Shown: positions 47,161 through 55,855 of the stretch, in pieces | Position numbering within the stretch: position 1 is the stretch's first letter | Layout: each line of letters begins with the position of its first letter | Source: an uncultured SAR116 cluster alpha proteobacterium | GTDB taxonomy: Bacteria; Pseudomonadota; Alphaproteobacteria; Puniceispirillales; Puniceispirillaceae | Direction: 5' to 3' | NCBI GenBank assembly: GCA_902518965.1 | Contig: CABYIQ010000003.1 | Coordinates: forward strand, 1-64,000 | Length of the DNA: 64,000 nt | Made by a program: the position numbers and the translations under genes | The notes under the pieces: generated by a model | The model's input: the letters and a program-made list of their open reading frames with translations, nothing else | Databases searched by the model: none | What the model was told of the DNA's origin: nothing

Positions 47161-49250
47161 GTTTGACCTCCATCCTGTTTGGCGAATACAACGATAGTTC
47201 CATCACCGCAAGCTACTGCATCCCGGCTCGAAGGGACAATAATTGTGGTCTCATCCTCCGTGAGCATTGCAGGGCCGATAATCTGTGTTGTGTCTTTCAC
47301 TGCGTCTCGTTGCGCAACTGTGGCATTCACAAAAGTGGACAGTGCAGGATCAAAAAAGGGACGGGTATTTGTTGTCTCTAGGGTTCTCTGATGACCTTTT
47401 TGCTGGACAGGGAGAACTTCTGGCGGTTCAGTATAAGCATTGACTGACCACACTGTAATTTCAATTTCCATACCCGCAACTGTTCTAGCAAAAAGCTGTT
47501 CATATTCCCGCTCAAAACAAGCTTTGTAGTCAGCCGTATCAGGCTTTGTGATGTGCTGGACGGTCAGCGGCACAGGAATTTCCCAGCCTTGTCCTGCATA
47601 GCGCATGTAAACTTTATATTCTGTTTTGATCTTAGCATCTTGATCGCAACTGCGCACAAAGGCTGAGGCTTCCTTTTCCATATCGGCAAATAATTGCTTC
47701 ACTCTCACTGGATCAAATGAAGACAGTTGCATAAACACTGAATTATTTGCTTCAAAACTGAATGGGGCCCGCAAGAAACCAATGGCGGAACCCACACCTG
47801 CGCCTTGCGGAATAAGACAGCGGCGTATACCTAGCTTCTCACACAAACGTGCTGCATGAAGTGGGGCTGCCCCACCAAAGGCGATCATCGTATATTCTGA
47901 TAAATCCTCACCATTTTCAACAGCATGCACGCGCGCAGCATTAGCCATATTTTCATCAACCATCTCTGCCACACCCCAAGCGGCTTCCACCGCTTCCATA
48001 TCCAGTTTCGAACCAATATGAATATCAAGTGCCTGTATGGCGCGCTCAGTGTAGAGAGGGATTCTACCACCAGCAAATCCGGCCGGGTCAAGCTTACCCA
48101 AAATCAAATCGGAGTCTGTTACTGTAGGAGCTGTCCCCCCTCGTCCATAGCAGGCTGGCCCGGGCTGCGAGCCTGCACTTTCAGGCCCTACCCTAATCTG
48201 ACCTAATGAATCAACATGAGCCAGCGACCCGCCGCCTGCACCAATTTCAACCATATCGATCACTGGAATTGAAATCGGCATGCCAGAGCCTTTCTTAAAT
48301 CTGTAGGTACGGGCAACTTCAAATGTCCGGGCAGTCTTCGGGGTGTGGTCCTTGACCAGACAAATCTTGGCTGTTGTACCCCCCATGTCAAAGGACAGCG
48401 CCCTATAGAGCCCATGGCTAGCGGCAATATGTGCAGCAAATACAGCGCCGCCAGCAGGGCCTGATTCAACAAGACGCACCGGAAATTCAGCTGCATTTTC
48501 TAAGCTAATAATTCCACCGCCTGAATGCATAAGAAAGACAGGGCAGTAAGCCCCTTCTTTTGCCAACCGCCCTTTGAGCCGGCTTAAATAGCTTTTCATC
48601 AGGGGCTTAATGTACGCATTCGCAATCGTTGTATTGAACCGTTCATATTCACGCATCTGCGGAGAGACCTCACTGGAGAGAGAAATCATCACATCAGGCA
48701 GACGATCGGAAAGTGCCCTGCCTATCATTTTCTCATGGCTATCATTTGCGTAGGAATGCAACAGGCCAACAGCAATACTGTCATAGCCGAATTGGACCAA
48801 CCTCTCCGCTAGCGCATCAATTTCAGCCTTTTGTAGAGGAATTAGAATTTTGCCATTTGCGTCCATCCGCTCATTCACTACATAACGATGGTCACGGGTC
48901 AGTAACGGGGCAGGCAAGGTAAGATTCAAATCATATTGTTCAAACCGGCTCTCTGTGCGCATTTCAATAACATCACGAAAGCCTTGGGTAGTGATCAAGG
49001 CTGTTTTTGCCCCACGGCGTTCGATAAGCGCGTTGGTAGCCAATGTTGTGCCATGAATAATCTGGCTGATTTTATCAGGCTGGATAGTGACTTGTTTACA
49101 GACAGTCTGCAGACCGGTAATGATGGCGTCTTCTGGTGTATCATAAGTTGTTAGGACTTTGGTTGAAGCCTGCACACCGTTATTGCTTTCCAATACTAAG
49201 TCGGTAAATGTCCCACCAATATCAACACCTAGCCGCCAGATTTCAGCCAT
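47157..49250 (-). CDS. hyuA: hydantoinase A/oxoprolinase family protein
   Basis: This encodes a 697-residue ATP-binding subunit of the actin-like ATPase fold. The phosphate motifs are GVDIGGTFTDLVL (N-terminus), SFDMGGTTAKICL and MVEIGAGGGSLAHVD. AAAGGATAA precedes ATG 49250. It pairs with hyuB. ATP-dependent hydrolysis of a cyclic amide such as a hydantoin or 5-oxoproline is the expected reaction. It heads a run with hyuB, the AbrB-type membrane gene, PhyH and the SAF oxidoreductase. Confidence 0.93.
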   Translation of the reverse strand: MAEIWRLGVDIGGTFTDLVLESNNGVQASTKVLTTYDTPEDAIITGLQTVCKQVTIQPDKISQIIHGTTLATNALIERRGAKTALITTQGFRDVIEMRTESRFEQYDLNLTLPAPLLTRDHRYVVNERMDANGKILIPLQKAEIDALAERLVQFGYDSIAVGLLHSYANDSHEKMIGRALSDRLPDVMISLSSEVSPQMREYERFNTTIANAYIKPLMKSYLSRLKGRLAKEGAYCPVFLMHSGGGIISLENAAEFPVRLVESGPAGGAVFAAHIAASHGLYRALSFDMGGTTAKICLVKDHTPKTARTFEVARTYRFKKGSGMPISIPVIDMVEIGAGGGSLAHVDSLGQIRVGPESAGSQPGPACYGRGGTAPTVTDSDLILGKLDPAGFAGGRIPLYTERAIQALDIHIGSKLDMEAVEAAWGVAEMVDENMANAARVHAVENGEDLSEYTMIAFGGAAPLHAARLCEKLGIRRCLIPQGAGVGSAIGFLRAPFSFEANNSVFMQLSSFDPVRVKQLFADMEKEASAFVRSCDQDAKIKTEYKVYMRYAGQGWEIPVPLTVQHITKPDTADYKACFEREYEQLFARTVAGMEIEITVWSVNAYTEPPEVLPVQQKGHQRTLETTNTRPFFDPALSTFVNATVAQRDAVKDTTQIIGPAMLTEDETTIIVPSSRDAVACGDGTIVVFAKQDGGQT

Positions 49251-49306
49251 TTCATGTTATCCTTTTACCACAGTGACATATGAATGCCTGAGGGCGTGTC
49301 CCTGTA

Positions 49307-49945
49307 TCATTCCTTCATTAACGTTTTACTATCTTCCAAGACCTCCTGAACATTCAAGGTTTCTTTTACATCCCGTCTTATACCAATCCATCGCAAATGC
49401 AGGGAATTCCGCATAATTTCTTCATCTAGAGCTTTAAATTCATCTGTAACGGGTGCCCACCGCATGAAGGCATCCGCACTTGATACAAAAGCAAGAGCCG
49501 ATGTTGCGGCCTCTTCCCAGGCAATCACTGCTGCGCGTTGTCGTGTGCGAACAATAACAGCATCAAAAGCAGTGGGATCAATATCCTCATCGTGATGATG
49601 CATCAACACAGCTTCTACAAGGTAGATAGCTAGCTTTTCGGCCTGCAATGCAGACAGACGCGCGCCAATAAACATGCGGGCGGCAAAAAATAAAGCCAGA
49701 TCAGCTACACAGGCAGCAAAGAAATGTGAACGGGCTGTTCGCAAAGAGACAAGATAAGTGTCATCTTCAAATAATTTCGGCCAGCTTGTGCCTGCCCGTG
49801 TTTTTATATAGCCAAACAATGTCACCTGACTAACATAGGCTGCTTGCCGCGCGGTAAAGTCAGTCAGACCAGTTAGCGAATTCAAAACTGGGCGAGGCGC
49901 AAATCCCAGCTTATTTCTCAGAGCAGAAAAGAGAGCTTCTATCAC
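49307..49945 (-). CDS. conserved-looking hypothetical protein
   Basis: This encodes a 212-residue, mostly helical protein of unknown function. It begins at GTG 49945 with GAGG just upstream. A conserved-looking HHHDEDIDP segment (about residues 115-123) could bind metal. The C-terminus is charged, and no signal peptide or membrane helix is evident. It is divergent to the symporter operon, sharing its upstream region, and ends 57 bases before the start of hyuA. No family was recognised with confidence. Confidence 0.75.
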   Translation of the reverse strand: MIEALFSALRNKLGFAPRPVLNSLTGLTDFTARQAAYVSQVTLFGYIKTRAGTSWPKLFEDDTYLVSLRTARSHFFAACVADLALFFAARMFIGARLSALQAEKLAIYLVEAVLMHHHDEDIDPTAFDAVIVRTRQRAAVIAWEEAATSALAFVSSADAFMRWAPVTDEFKALDEEIMRNSLHLRWIGIRRDVKETLNVQEVLEDSKTLMKE

Positions 49946-49971
49946 CTATTACCTCAAATTTCAGTGTTTTT

Positions 49972-50000
49972 TTGACTAATGTTTTTTTTCAGCATATTAT
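49972..50000 (+). promoter_or_regulatory. sigma70-type promoter of the symporter operon
   Basis: TTGACT (49972-49977) and TATTAT (49995-50000) are separated by 17 bases, the ideal spacing for a housekeeping promoter. Transcription would begin near 50007, directly in front of a perfect inverted repeat. The promoter is predicted from sequence only. Confidence 0.65.
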
Positions 50001-50007
50001 AACGCAA

Positions 50008-50124
50008 CGTCTTTAGGGGGGAAATTGTAAAGACGCATGTTTGCAGATTCTTCGACGGAATCTGCCAACTCCGTATGACAAAAAACTCCCTAATATTGTA
50101 GCAACAAGTTTTTGAGGGGGAGTT
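50008..50124 (+). promoter_or_regulatory. structured 5-prime leader with alternative pairings at the ribosome-binding site
   Basis: Hairpin 1 pairs 50008-50015 with 50028-50035 (8 bp), with a loop holding six Gs. Hairpin 2 pairs 50043-50050 with 50058-50065 (8 bp, 7-base loop). AACTCCC at 50084-50090 is a perfect complement of GGGAGTT at 50118-50124, which covers the ribosome-binding site up to the ATG. The overlapping AAAAACT at 50081-50087 is a perfect complement of AGTTTTT at 50107-50113, so the two pairings exclude each other. A second AACTCC lies at 50067-50072. The pairings are read directly; regulation is inferred. Confidence 0.6.
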
Positions 50125-50382
50125 ATGTCTTCAAAACAAGATGAGCATTGGACAAAAACCAAATCGCTTACGACAACTACGCTTGTGATCTGGGCGATTA
50201 TATCTTTTGTCATCCATTGGTTCGGGGAAGGTTTAAATTCAGATGCGTTTCCTGGAGCCTATTTCATGGCGGGCATGGGCTCACAAGTAGCCTTTGCTGT
50301 GCTGGTGTTCTGGTTTGCCAGTCGCCAAAACCAAATTGACGAAGAATTTGGCTTCGGCGAAAAGTTAAGGGGGCGTAAATGA
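50125..50382 (+). CDS. DUF4212 small symporter subunit
   Basis: This encodes an 85-residue membrane protein with two hydrophobic helices (about residues 17-36 and 45-65). Small DUF4212 proteins occur directly upstream of VC_2705-type sodium/solute symporters and are thought to be their small subunit. A very strong GAGGGGGAG ribosome-binding site precedes ATG 50125. The stop overlaps the symporter start by four bases (ATGA), giving translational coupling. Confidence 0.92.
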   Translation: MSSKQDEHWTKTKSLTTTTLVIWAIISFVIHWFGEGLNSDAFPGAYFMAGMGSQVAFAVLVFWFASRQNQIDEEFGFGEKLRGRK

Positions 50383-52208
50383 TTAAACTAGATGGTGGAT
50401 TCATCCAAAATCTGGGGCGGGTGTATGGGTTATATACACTCGGCTTTCTAGGTTTTGTAATTCTGATGGCCATTTTTGAGGCAGCTGGTGTGTCAAATAC
50501 CGTTATCGGCTGGCTTTTTGTGGCTTTCACCGTAGGTATTTATGCCATGATTGGGGTCTTATCCCGGACCATGGAATCCAAACAATATTATGTAGCTGGC
50601 CGAGAGGTTCCTGCTGTTTATAATGGCATGGCAACTGCAGCTGACTGGATGTCAGGTGCGTCATTTATTGCGATGGCCGGGGGTATTTACCTCAAAGGTT
50701 ACCCATACATGGCGTTCCTGGTTGGCTGGACAGGTGGTTATGTGCTTGTGGCGTCACTGATTGCGCCATATTTGCGTAAATTCGGTTGTTATACTGTACC
50801 TGACTTCATTGGTACCCGTTACGGTGGCAACCTTGCCCGTTTCTGTGCTGTGGTTATCCTTGTGGTGGCCTCATTCACATATGTGACAGCTCAGATTAAC
50901 GGCACAGGCACTGTTGCAGCACGTGCTCTGCAAATTCCGTTTGAACTTGGTGTTTGGATCGGTCTTGCAGGTATTCTGTTCTGTTCAATGCTTGGCGGTA
51001 TGCGAGCGGTCACCTGGACTCAGGTAGCCCAGTATATAGTGCTTATCATTGCATATCTGATTCCTGTGTTCTGGATGTCAAATAAGCTTGGCTATGGACT
51101 TATCCCGCATTTCGCTCAGTTTGGCGCGGTTGAACGCGTTCAGGAACTGGAAGCCTTGCTGGGTGTGGGTTCTATGATGCCAACTGCTGAAGCTCAAGCT
51201 GAAGCTGGCAAACTCGCTGCACTGAAAGTTGGCATTAATGATGCTAGCGATTCTTTGATGGCAAAGTGGAAGTTCTTCACTCTTGTTCTGTGTATGATGG
51301 CTGGTACAGCGTCTCTACCACACGTTCTGATGCGTTACTTCACAACCTCTTCTGTGAAAGCTGCTCGTCAGTCTGTTGGCTATTCACTGCTGTTTATTTG
51401 CCTGTTGTATCTGACAGCCCCTGCTCTTGCTACATTTACCAAACTGTCTCTGCTTGACCCGAATGTTGCGACAAGCATCATTGGTAAATCTGTTGCTGAA
51501 GTCTCCACTCTGGAGTGGATTCAGCAGTGGAGCAATGTTGGCTTCTTGAAGGTTGTTGATGGCAACGGTGACGGCATTGTCCAGATCAATGAATTCTTCA
51601 TGCGCGGCGATATCGTTGTGCTGGCAACACCGGAAATGGCCGGTCTGCCGTATGTGATTTCAGGTTTGGTGGCCGCTGGTGGTCTGGCAGCCGCGATGTC
51701 AACTGCTGATGGTTTGCTGCTGGCAATCGCAAACGCATTGTCACATGACCTGTATTACAAGATCATCGACCCTAAAGCAGATACAAAGACTCGTCTCGTA
51801 GTTGCCCGCATTATGCTGGTGGTTATAGGCGCAGCCGGTGCATTTGTAGCCTCGATGAAACTGACAGGAATTCTTGGTGCAGTTGCCTGGGCCTTCTGTT
51901 TTGCCAATTCAGGTCTGTTCTTCCCGCTTGTCCTTGGTGTCTGGTGGAAACGTGCAAACCGTGCTGGTGCTGTTGCTGGCATGATCGGTGGCTTTGCTGC
52001 CGGCGCTTGGTATCTGTATATGGTTCAGTTCGGTGGAATGACACCATGGGCTGGCATTGACGGTCTGCGTTTTGGTATGATCGGCATGCCCGTGAGCTTA
52101 GTTCTTATGGTTGTTGTCAGCCTGATGACTGAAGAGCCAGATGCAGAGACGCAAAAGATGGTCGAAGAAATCCGCGTACCTAGTGGAAAGACTATCGTGC
52201 AACAGTGA
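50379..52208 (+). CDS. sodium:solute symporter, VC_2705/ActP-like, with EF-hand loop
   Basis: This encodes a 609-residue symporter of the SSS family with about 13 membrane helices. Family segments are YVAGREVPAVYNGMATAADWMS near residue 75 and AAMSTADGLLLAIANALSHD near 440. Acetate or a similar short monocarboxylate is the usual substrate of this subgroup. Two soluble insertions are visible: an Ala/Glu-rich one at about 250-285, and one at about 380-420 that contains a complete EF-hand calcium loop (DGNGDGIVQINE, residues 394-405). It is coupled to the DUF4212 gene and followed by a strong terminator. Confidence 0.92.
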   Translation: MIKLDGGFIQNLGRVYGLYTLGFLGFVILMAIFEAAGVSNTVIGWLFVAFTVGIYAMIGVLSRTMESKQYYVAGREVPAVYNGMATAADWMSGASFIAMAGGIYLKGYPYMAFLVGWTGGYVLVASLIAPYLRKFGCYTVPDFIGTRYGGNLARFCAVVILVVASFTYVTAQINGTGTVAARALQIPFELGVWIGLAGILFCSMLGGMRAVTWTQVAQYIVLIIAYLIPVFWMSNKLGYGLIPHFAQFGAVERVQELEALLGVGSMMPTAEAQAEAGKLAALKVGINDASDSLMAKWKFFTLVLCMMAGTASLPHVLMRYFTTSSVKAARQSVGYSLLFICLLYLTAPALATFTKLSLLDPNVATSIIGKSVAEVSTLEWIQQWSNVGFLKVVDGNGDGIVQINEFFMRGDIVVLATPEMAGLPYVISGLVAAGGLAAAMSTADGLLLAIANALSHDLYYKIIDPKADTKTRLVVARIMLVVIGAAGAFVASMKLTGILGAVAWAFCFANSGLFFPLVLGVWWKRANRAGAVAGMIGGFAAGAWYLYMVQFGGMTPWAGIDGLRFGMIGMPVSLVLMVVVSLMTEEPDAETQKMVEEIRVPSGKTIVQQ

Positions 52209-52268
52209 TCTCTTTGCAAAAAATTTGGGCCTTTTGTCTTTGACAGTTGACCCGATGAAAAAGCTTTT

Positions 52269-52297
52269 ACGGAGCGGGCAATCCCGCTCCGTTTTCT
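52269..52297 (+). terminator. rho-independent terminator after the symporter gene
   Basis: A perfect 10-bp stem (52269-52278 with 52283-52292) with the loop CAAT is followed by a T-rich run (TTTTCT). It lies 60 bases past the symporter stop and closes the DUF4212-symporter operon. Confidence 0.93.
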
Positions 52298-52361
52298 AAA
52301 CCAAAAAAGTCGCTGTTTAAAACTGATTCACATGTAATCCACTTAGTTAAAAAAAACCAAG

Positions 52362-52727
52362 ATGAGCGCACAATTTCCTTTATTCATTATCATTGTTGAC
52401 TACCTTTTGGGTATGATCATGTGGACCCTGATAGGCCGATTTGGGATGTCCATCTTCATGCATGAGACATCTGATTTCTTTTTTATGAAAGTGTTTGTGA
52501 AATTTACCAACCCAGTGATTTTCCTGTTTCGTCCCATCACACCTGGCTTTCTGCTGGATAAGCTGCACCCGCTTTATGTGGCGTGGTTCTTCTATATGAT
52601 CAGGTTCTATGTTGTCCCGTTAGTGCTGGGCTATAGCGTTATGGGCGTGCTGTCTTTCCCGTTGGAGTCAGAGATTGCCCTTGCAATTTACGATATTGGG
52701 AATTTCCTTCTAACTAAGAAGGAGTAG
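52362..52727 (+). CDS. small membrane protein, YggT-like (tentative)
   Basis: This encodes a 121-residue protein with about three hydrophobic segments (about 6-25, 45-62 and 75-105). The middle part FTNPVIFLFRPITPGFLLD recalls the YggT family pattern of a helix followed by T-x-P-x-x-x-P-I, but the match is not firm. The ribosome-binding site is poor. It lies after the symporter terminator and converges with the photolyase gene after ten bases. The function is unknown. Confidence 0.65.
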   Translation: MSAQFPLFIIIVDYLLGMIMWTLIGRFGMSIFMHETSDFFFMKVFVKFTNPVIFLFRPITPGFLLDKLHPLYVAWFFYMIRFYVVPLVLGYSVMGVLSFPLESEIALAIYDIGNFLLTKKE

Positions 52728-52737
52728 GTCGGCTGAT

Positions 52738-54273
52738 CTAGCGAAATAGGGACAGCTGCCTGTCTCGAGCTTTAGTATGCTTCCTGACCGGTCTATTCCG
52801 GCTACCTAGACGGGCATAGACCTGACGGGCGGTATCCGCAAATCCATCTACATTCCGGGCTTCTGTCATCCGGGCGCGAGCCTGTTTCATTGCTGTTTCA
52901 TTAATAACAAGAGGAAAGGGATAATGCTTTCCCAACGGACTGGCCGCATGATGGTTTATTTTCCATGGTTCATGCAGCCATTGCAGGCTGATGTCTGCAA
53001 GTTCAGGCACCCATTTTCGGATAAATTTACCTTCAGGGTCCTGATCATAGGATTGTTTGACGGGGTTGTAGATTCGCAAGGTGTTAATGCCTGTCACCCC
53101 TGACTGCATTTGCAACTGGCTGTAATGTATGCCCGGCTCATAATCTGTGAATTGGCGAGCCAGATGCGGGCCAAACTGGCGCCAGTCCAGCCACAGATGG
53201 TATGCAGCAAAGCTGACTAACATAGCTCGCATCCGAAAATTCAGCCAGCCCGTCTGATTAAGTGAGCGCATACAGGCATCCACAAATGGATAGCCCGTTT
53301 GCCCCTGACACCAGGCCTGTAAAAATTCAGAATTATGAAACGGTTCACGCAAACCTTCAAAGCCATGATGCATGCACACCCTATCCAAATCAGGCTGGTC
53401 TTCCAGCTTCTGCATGAAATGACAACGCCAGGCTAGCCGAGATGAGAAACTGGATAGGCTGCGCTTAAACATCTGTTCTTGTGGGCCAAGCTGGGCACGC
53501 CTTTGGGCGACCGCCTGTTCAACTTCACGGACAGACAGTGTCCCAAAGCTGATATGAGGGGACAGGCGAGAACAGACTTTGCTGGCAGATTGTGGCGCAG
53601 ACATACCGTGCTGGTAAGTGCGAGCCCTGCTGGTCAGAAAACTGCGCAGAAGATCTGTAGCTGCCTGCCGGCCACCTTTCTGGACATCACCGGTAAGGGC
53701 TACGCCAAACAAAGGGTCTGATTTTGGGGGGATTTGACCTGGCTCAAGCCCCTTAACGGGCGATAGGCTAGTTGGCGGAGATAACACATCGTCAGCCATC
53801 CGACGAGCCCGCACCGCAGACCACTTGTCTCTGCTAGACAGGCCTCTGACTATACCGTTAAACGGATAGTCACATAAGGCGATATGTCTGGAACGGCACC
53901 AGTCAGCGACCTGCTTATCACGAGCATAAGTCCAGCTGTTTCCTGTTTCCTGATGAGCGTGAATCGCTAAGATTTCATATCTTTCTGCTAGTTTAGACAG
54001 CACATCTGTCACAGACCCCGTTCTGATACATAAGGGCTGACCACAACGGGCGGTATGATCCCGCAGCTCGCGCAGACAATCTTGGATAAAAGCCCATTGC
54101 CGGCGGGACGCAAAAGGCTGAGCCCAGTAATCAGGTTCAACCACATAGAGTGGCAGAACCGGCAGACCTGTTCTGGCCGCGGCCAGCAATGGCTTATGGT
54201 CAGACAGCCGCAAATCCCGCTTGAACCACACCAAATGCACGGAGCTTTGTTTTTTGGTGACCATCATTCCCAT
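52738..54273 (-). CDS. DNA photolyase/cryptochrome-family protein with QLSLF tail
   Basis: This encodes a 511-residue flavoprotein. The N-terminal antenna domain starts VHLVWFKRDLRLSDHKPLL. The C-terminal FAD domain contains PFVDACMRSLNQTGWLNFR, then EPGIHYSQLQMQSGVTGIN and IYNPVKQSYDQDPEG. Enzymes of this family repair UV pyrimidine dimers with light or act as light sensors. The FAD-pocket segment differs from the NNGGWQW form of E. coli PhrB, so it belongs to a different subgroup. The last residues are RDRQLSLFR, a sliding-clamp-binding-like motif (coding bases 52744-52758). A start three or four codons further in is also possible. Confidence 0.88.
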   Translation of the reverse strand: MGMMVTKKQSSVHLVWFKRDLRLSDHKPLLAAARTGLPVLPLYVVEPDYWAQPFASRRQWAFIQDCLRELRDHTARCGQPLCIRTGSVTDVLSKLAERYEILAIHAHQETGNSWTYARDKQVADWCRSRHIALCDYPFNGIVRGLSSRDKWSAVRARRMADDVLSPPTSLSPVKGLEPGQIPPKSDPLFGVALTGDVQKGGRQAATDLLRSFLTSRARTYQHGMSAPQSASKVCSRLSPHISFGTLSVREVEQAVAQRRAQLGPQEQMFKRSLSSFSSRLAWRCHFMQKLEDQPDLDRVCMHHGFEGLREPFHNSEFLQAWCQGQTGYPFVDACMRSLNQTGWLNFRMRAMLVSFAAYHLWLDWRQFGPHLARQFTDYEPGIHYSQLQMQSGVTGINTLRIYNPVKQSYDQDPEGKFIRKWVPELADISLQWLHEPWKINHHAASPLGKHYPFPLVINETAMKQARARMTEARNVDGFADTARQVYARLGSRNRPVRKHTKARDRQLSLFR

Positions 54274-54535
54274 AGCAAGGTTATCCTATCCCTCATTCCC
54301 TCTGTTTAAATAATCTATTCAGCAGCAAAGTCACCTGCCTTTGATCTGCTAATTTTGTTTGACCCAAGGAAAAGAAACAGAAACACTAAAGTCCTGCAGC
54401 ATGTTGATAGTCTGTCACGCCGCTTTTATGACTTCTCACACTTAGGGATACAAACACATCAATAGACGCCAAAAGTCATTATCAGAGCAAGTCAGCCAGC
54501 CAACAGGTTCAGATAACTTTAAAGGACTGTTTTTC

Positions 54536-55378
54536 ATGGCCGTCGGCATGTTTCTGTTTTCAGCTGTGGATGCGCTAGCAAAATTTCTAACAGACAGTTT
54601 GCACCCTTTCCAGATTGTCTGGATAAGGCAGCTTGGGCTGGTCTTTGGCACCTGTCTTTTGCTGGGGATGTATGGCCTTCATATCTTCATTACAACTCAT
54701 CCTGTTCTGCAACTAGGGCGGGGTATTCTGGCAGCAGGTTCCGCCACATTATTCATTATCGCGATCAGTCAGGTACCTCTGGCTGATGCCATTACCGTGA
54801 CCTTTGTTGCCCCACTTGTTGTCACCATACTGAGCGCGGTTTTACTGGCAGAAAAAGTAGGGCTGCACAGATGGAGCGCAATCATTGCCGGTTTTGCAGG
54901 TACAGTCATTGTTATACGCCCAGGCTTTGAAAACTTTCACCCTGCATTGCTACTGGTGTTTTTGGCCGCTATCTTATTTGCCGGCAGGCAAATTATTTCG
55001 CGCCTGTTAAGTAGCAGTGACAACGTTTATACAACAGTTGCTTATACTGCCCTTGCAAGCTCGATAATGCTGTCTGTGCCTGCATATTTTGTATGGATAA
55101 CCCCGCAGACCAATCAGCAGCTTATCCTGCTGACTTTAATGGCCCTGCTGGCCGGACTGGCCGAATTCATGGTTATCAAAGCCCTGCAAATTGCGCATGC
55201 CGGGCTGGTTGCACCGGTGCAGTATACAATTCTAATCTGGGGCACAATTTATGGCTTGATTCTGTTTGCGGATATCCCAGATATATTTACTTTCATCGGC
55301 GCGGCTATCATTATTGCTTCAGGCCTTTATACCGTTCACAGAGAACGTCTGCGCCAGGCTGATGAGCTTGTAGACTAA
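54536..55378 (+). CDS. DMT/EamA-family transporter
   Basis: This encodes a 280-residue membrane protein with about ten helices in two EamA repeats (AVDALAKFLTDSLHPFQIVW in the first; AEFMVIKALQIAHAGLVAP in the second). It is a drug/metabolite-type permease, often an exporter of amino acids, nucleosides or other metabolites. AAAGGA lies nine bases before ATG 54536. The frame is open upstream to a stop near 54446 but contains no ATG, GTG or TTG there. The rhodanese gene follows after 28 bases. Confidence 0.88.
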   Translation: MAVGMFLFSAVDALAKFLTDSLHPFQIVWIRQLGLVFGTCLLLGMYGLHIFITTHPVLQLGRGILAAGSATLFIIAISQVPLADAITVTFVAPLVVTILSAVLLAEKVGLHRWSAIIAGFAGTVIVIRPGFENFHPALLLVFLAAILFAGRQIISRLLSSSDNVYTTVAYTALASSIMLSVPAYFVWITPQTNQQLILLTLMALLAGLAEFMVIKALQIAHAGLVAPVQYTILIWGTIYGLILFADIPDIFTFIGAAIIIASGLYTVHRERLRQADELVD

Positions 55379-55406
55379 AAACAGAAGGGCAACGAAAGTT
55401 ATTAAT

Positions 55407-55802
55407 ATGAAAAAACTAAAGCTAACAGCTGCACAAATGGTCGATGATGCCCGCGCGCGCATTAATGAAATTGAGACAGCAGACCTGATCGCAAAGCTGG
55501 ACGACCCGAACCTTGTTATCATAGATATCCGCGATGTCCGCGAGCGGAAAAAATCTGGCTTTATTCCAGGCAGCTATCATGCGCCGCGCGGTATGATCGA
55601 ATTCTGGGTCGACCCAGAAAGCCCGTATTTCAAACCGGTCTTTGGCGAAGATGGCAAACATTACGTCTTTCACTGCGCCTCTGGCTGGCGGTCAGCATTG
55701 AGTGTCGCAACACTGCAGGATATGGGCTTTGAAGCCTCACATTTGAAACATGGCTTTTCTGACTGGGTAAAACAAGGTGGCCCGACAGAGCAGTCGGAAT
55801 AA
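55407..55802 (+). CDS. single-domain rhodanese-like protein
   Basis: This encodes a 131-residue cytoplasmic sulfurtransferase. The active-site Cys90 lies in FHCASGWRSA, a CxxGxRS loop typical of rhodaneses. The N-terminal helix (LTAAQMVDDARARI) precedes the usual LVIIDIRDVRE strand. It probably transfers sulfane sulfur to thiols, but the partner is unknown. It is placed between the DMT transporter and a VOC protein on the same strand. Confidence 0.9.
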   Translation: MKKLKLTAAQMVDDARARINEIETADLIAKLDDPNLVIIDIRDVRERKKSGFIPGSYHAPRGMIEFWVDPESPYFKPVFGEDGKHYVFHCASGWRSALSVATLQDMGFEASHLKHGFSDWVKQGGPTEQSE

Positions 55803-55855
55803 GCCCTTAACAGCAACTCCCCTTTCATCCCCTTAATTTGAGGACATCACTGAAC

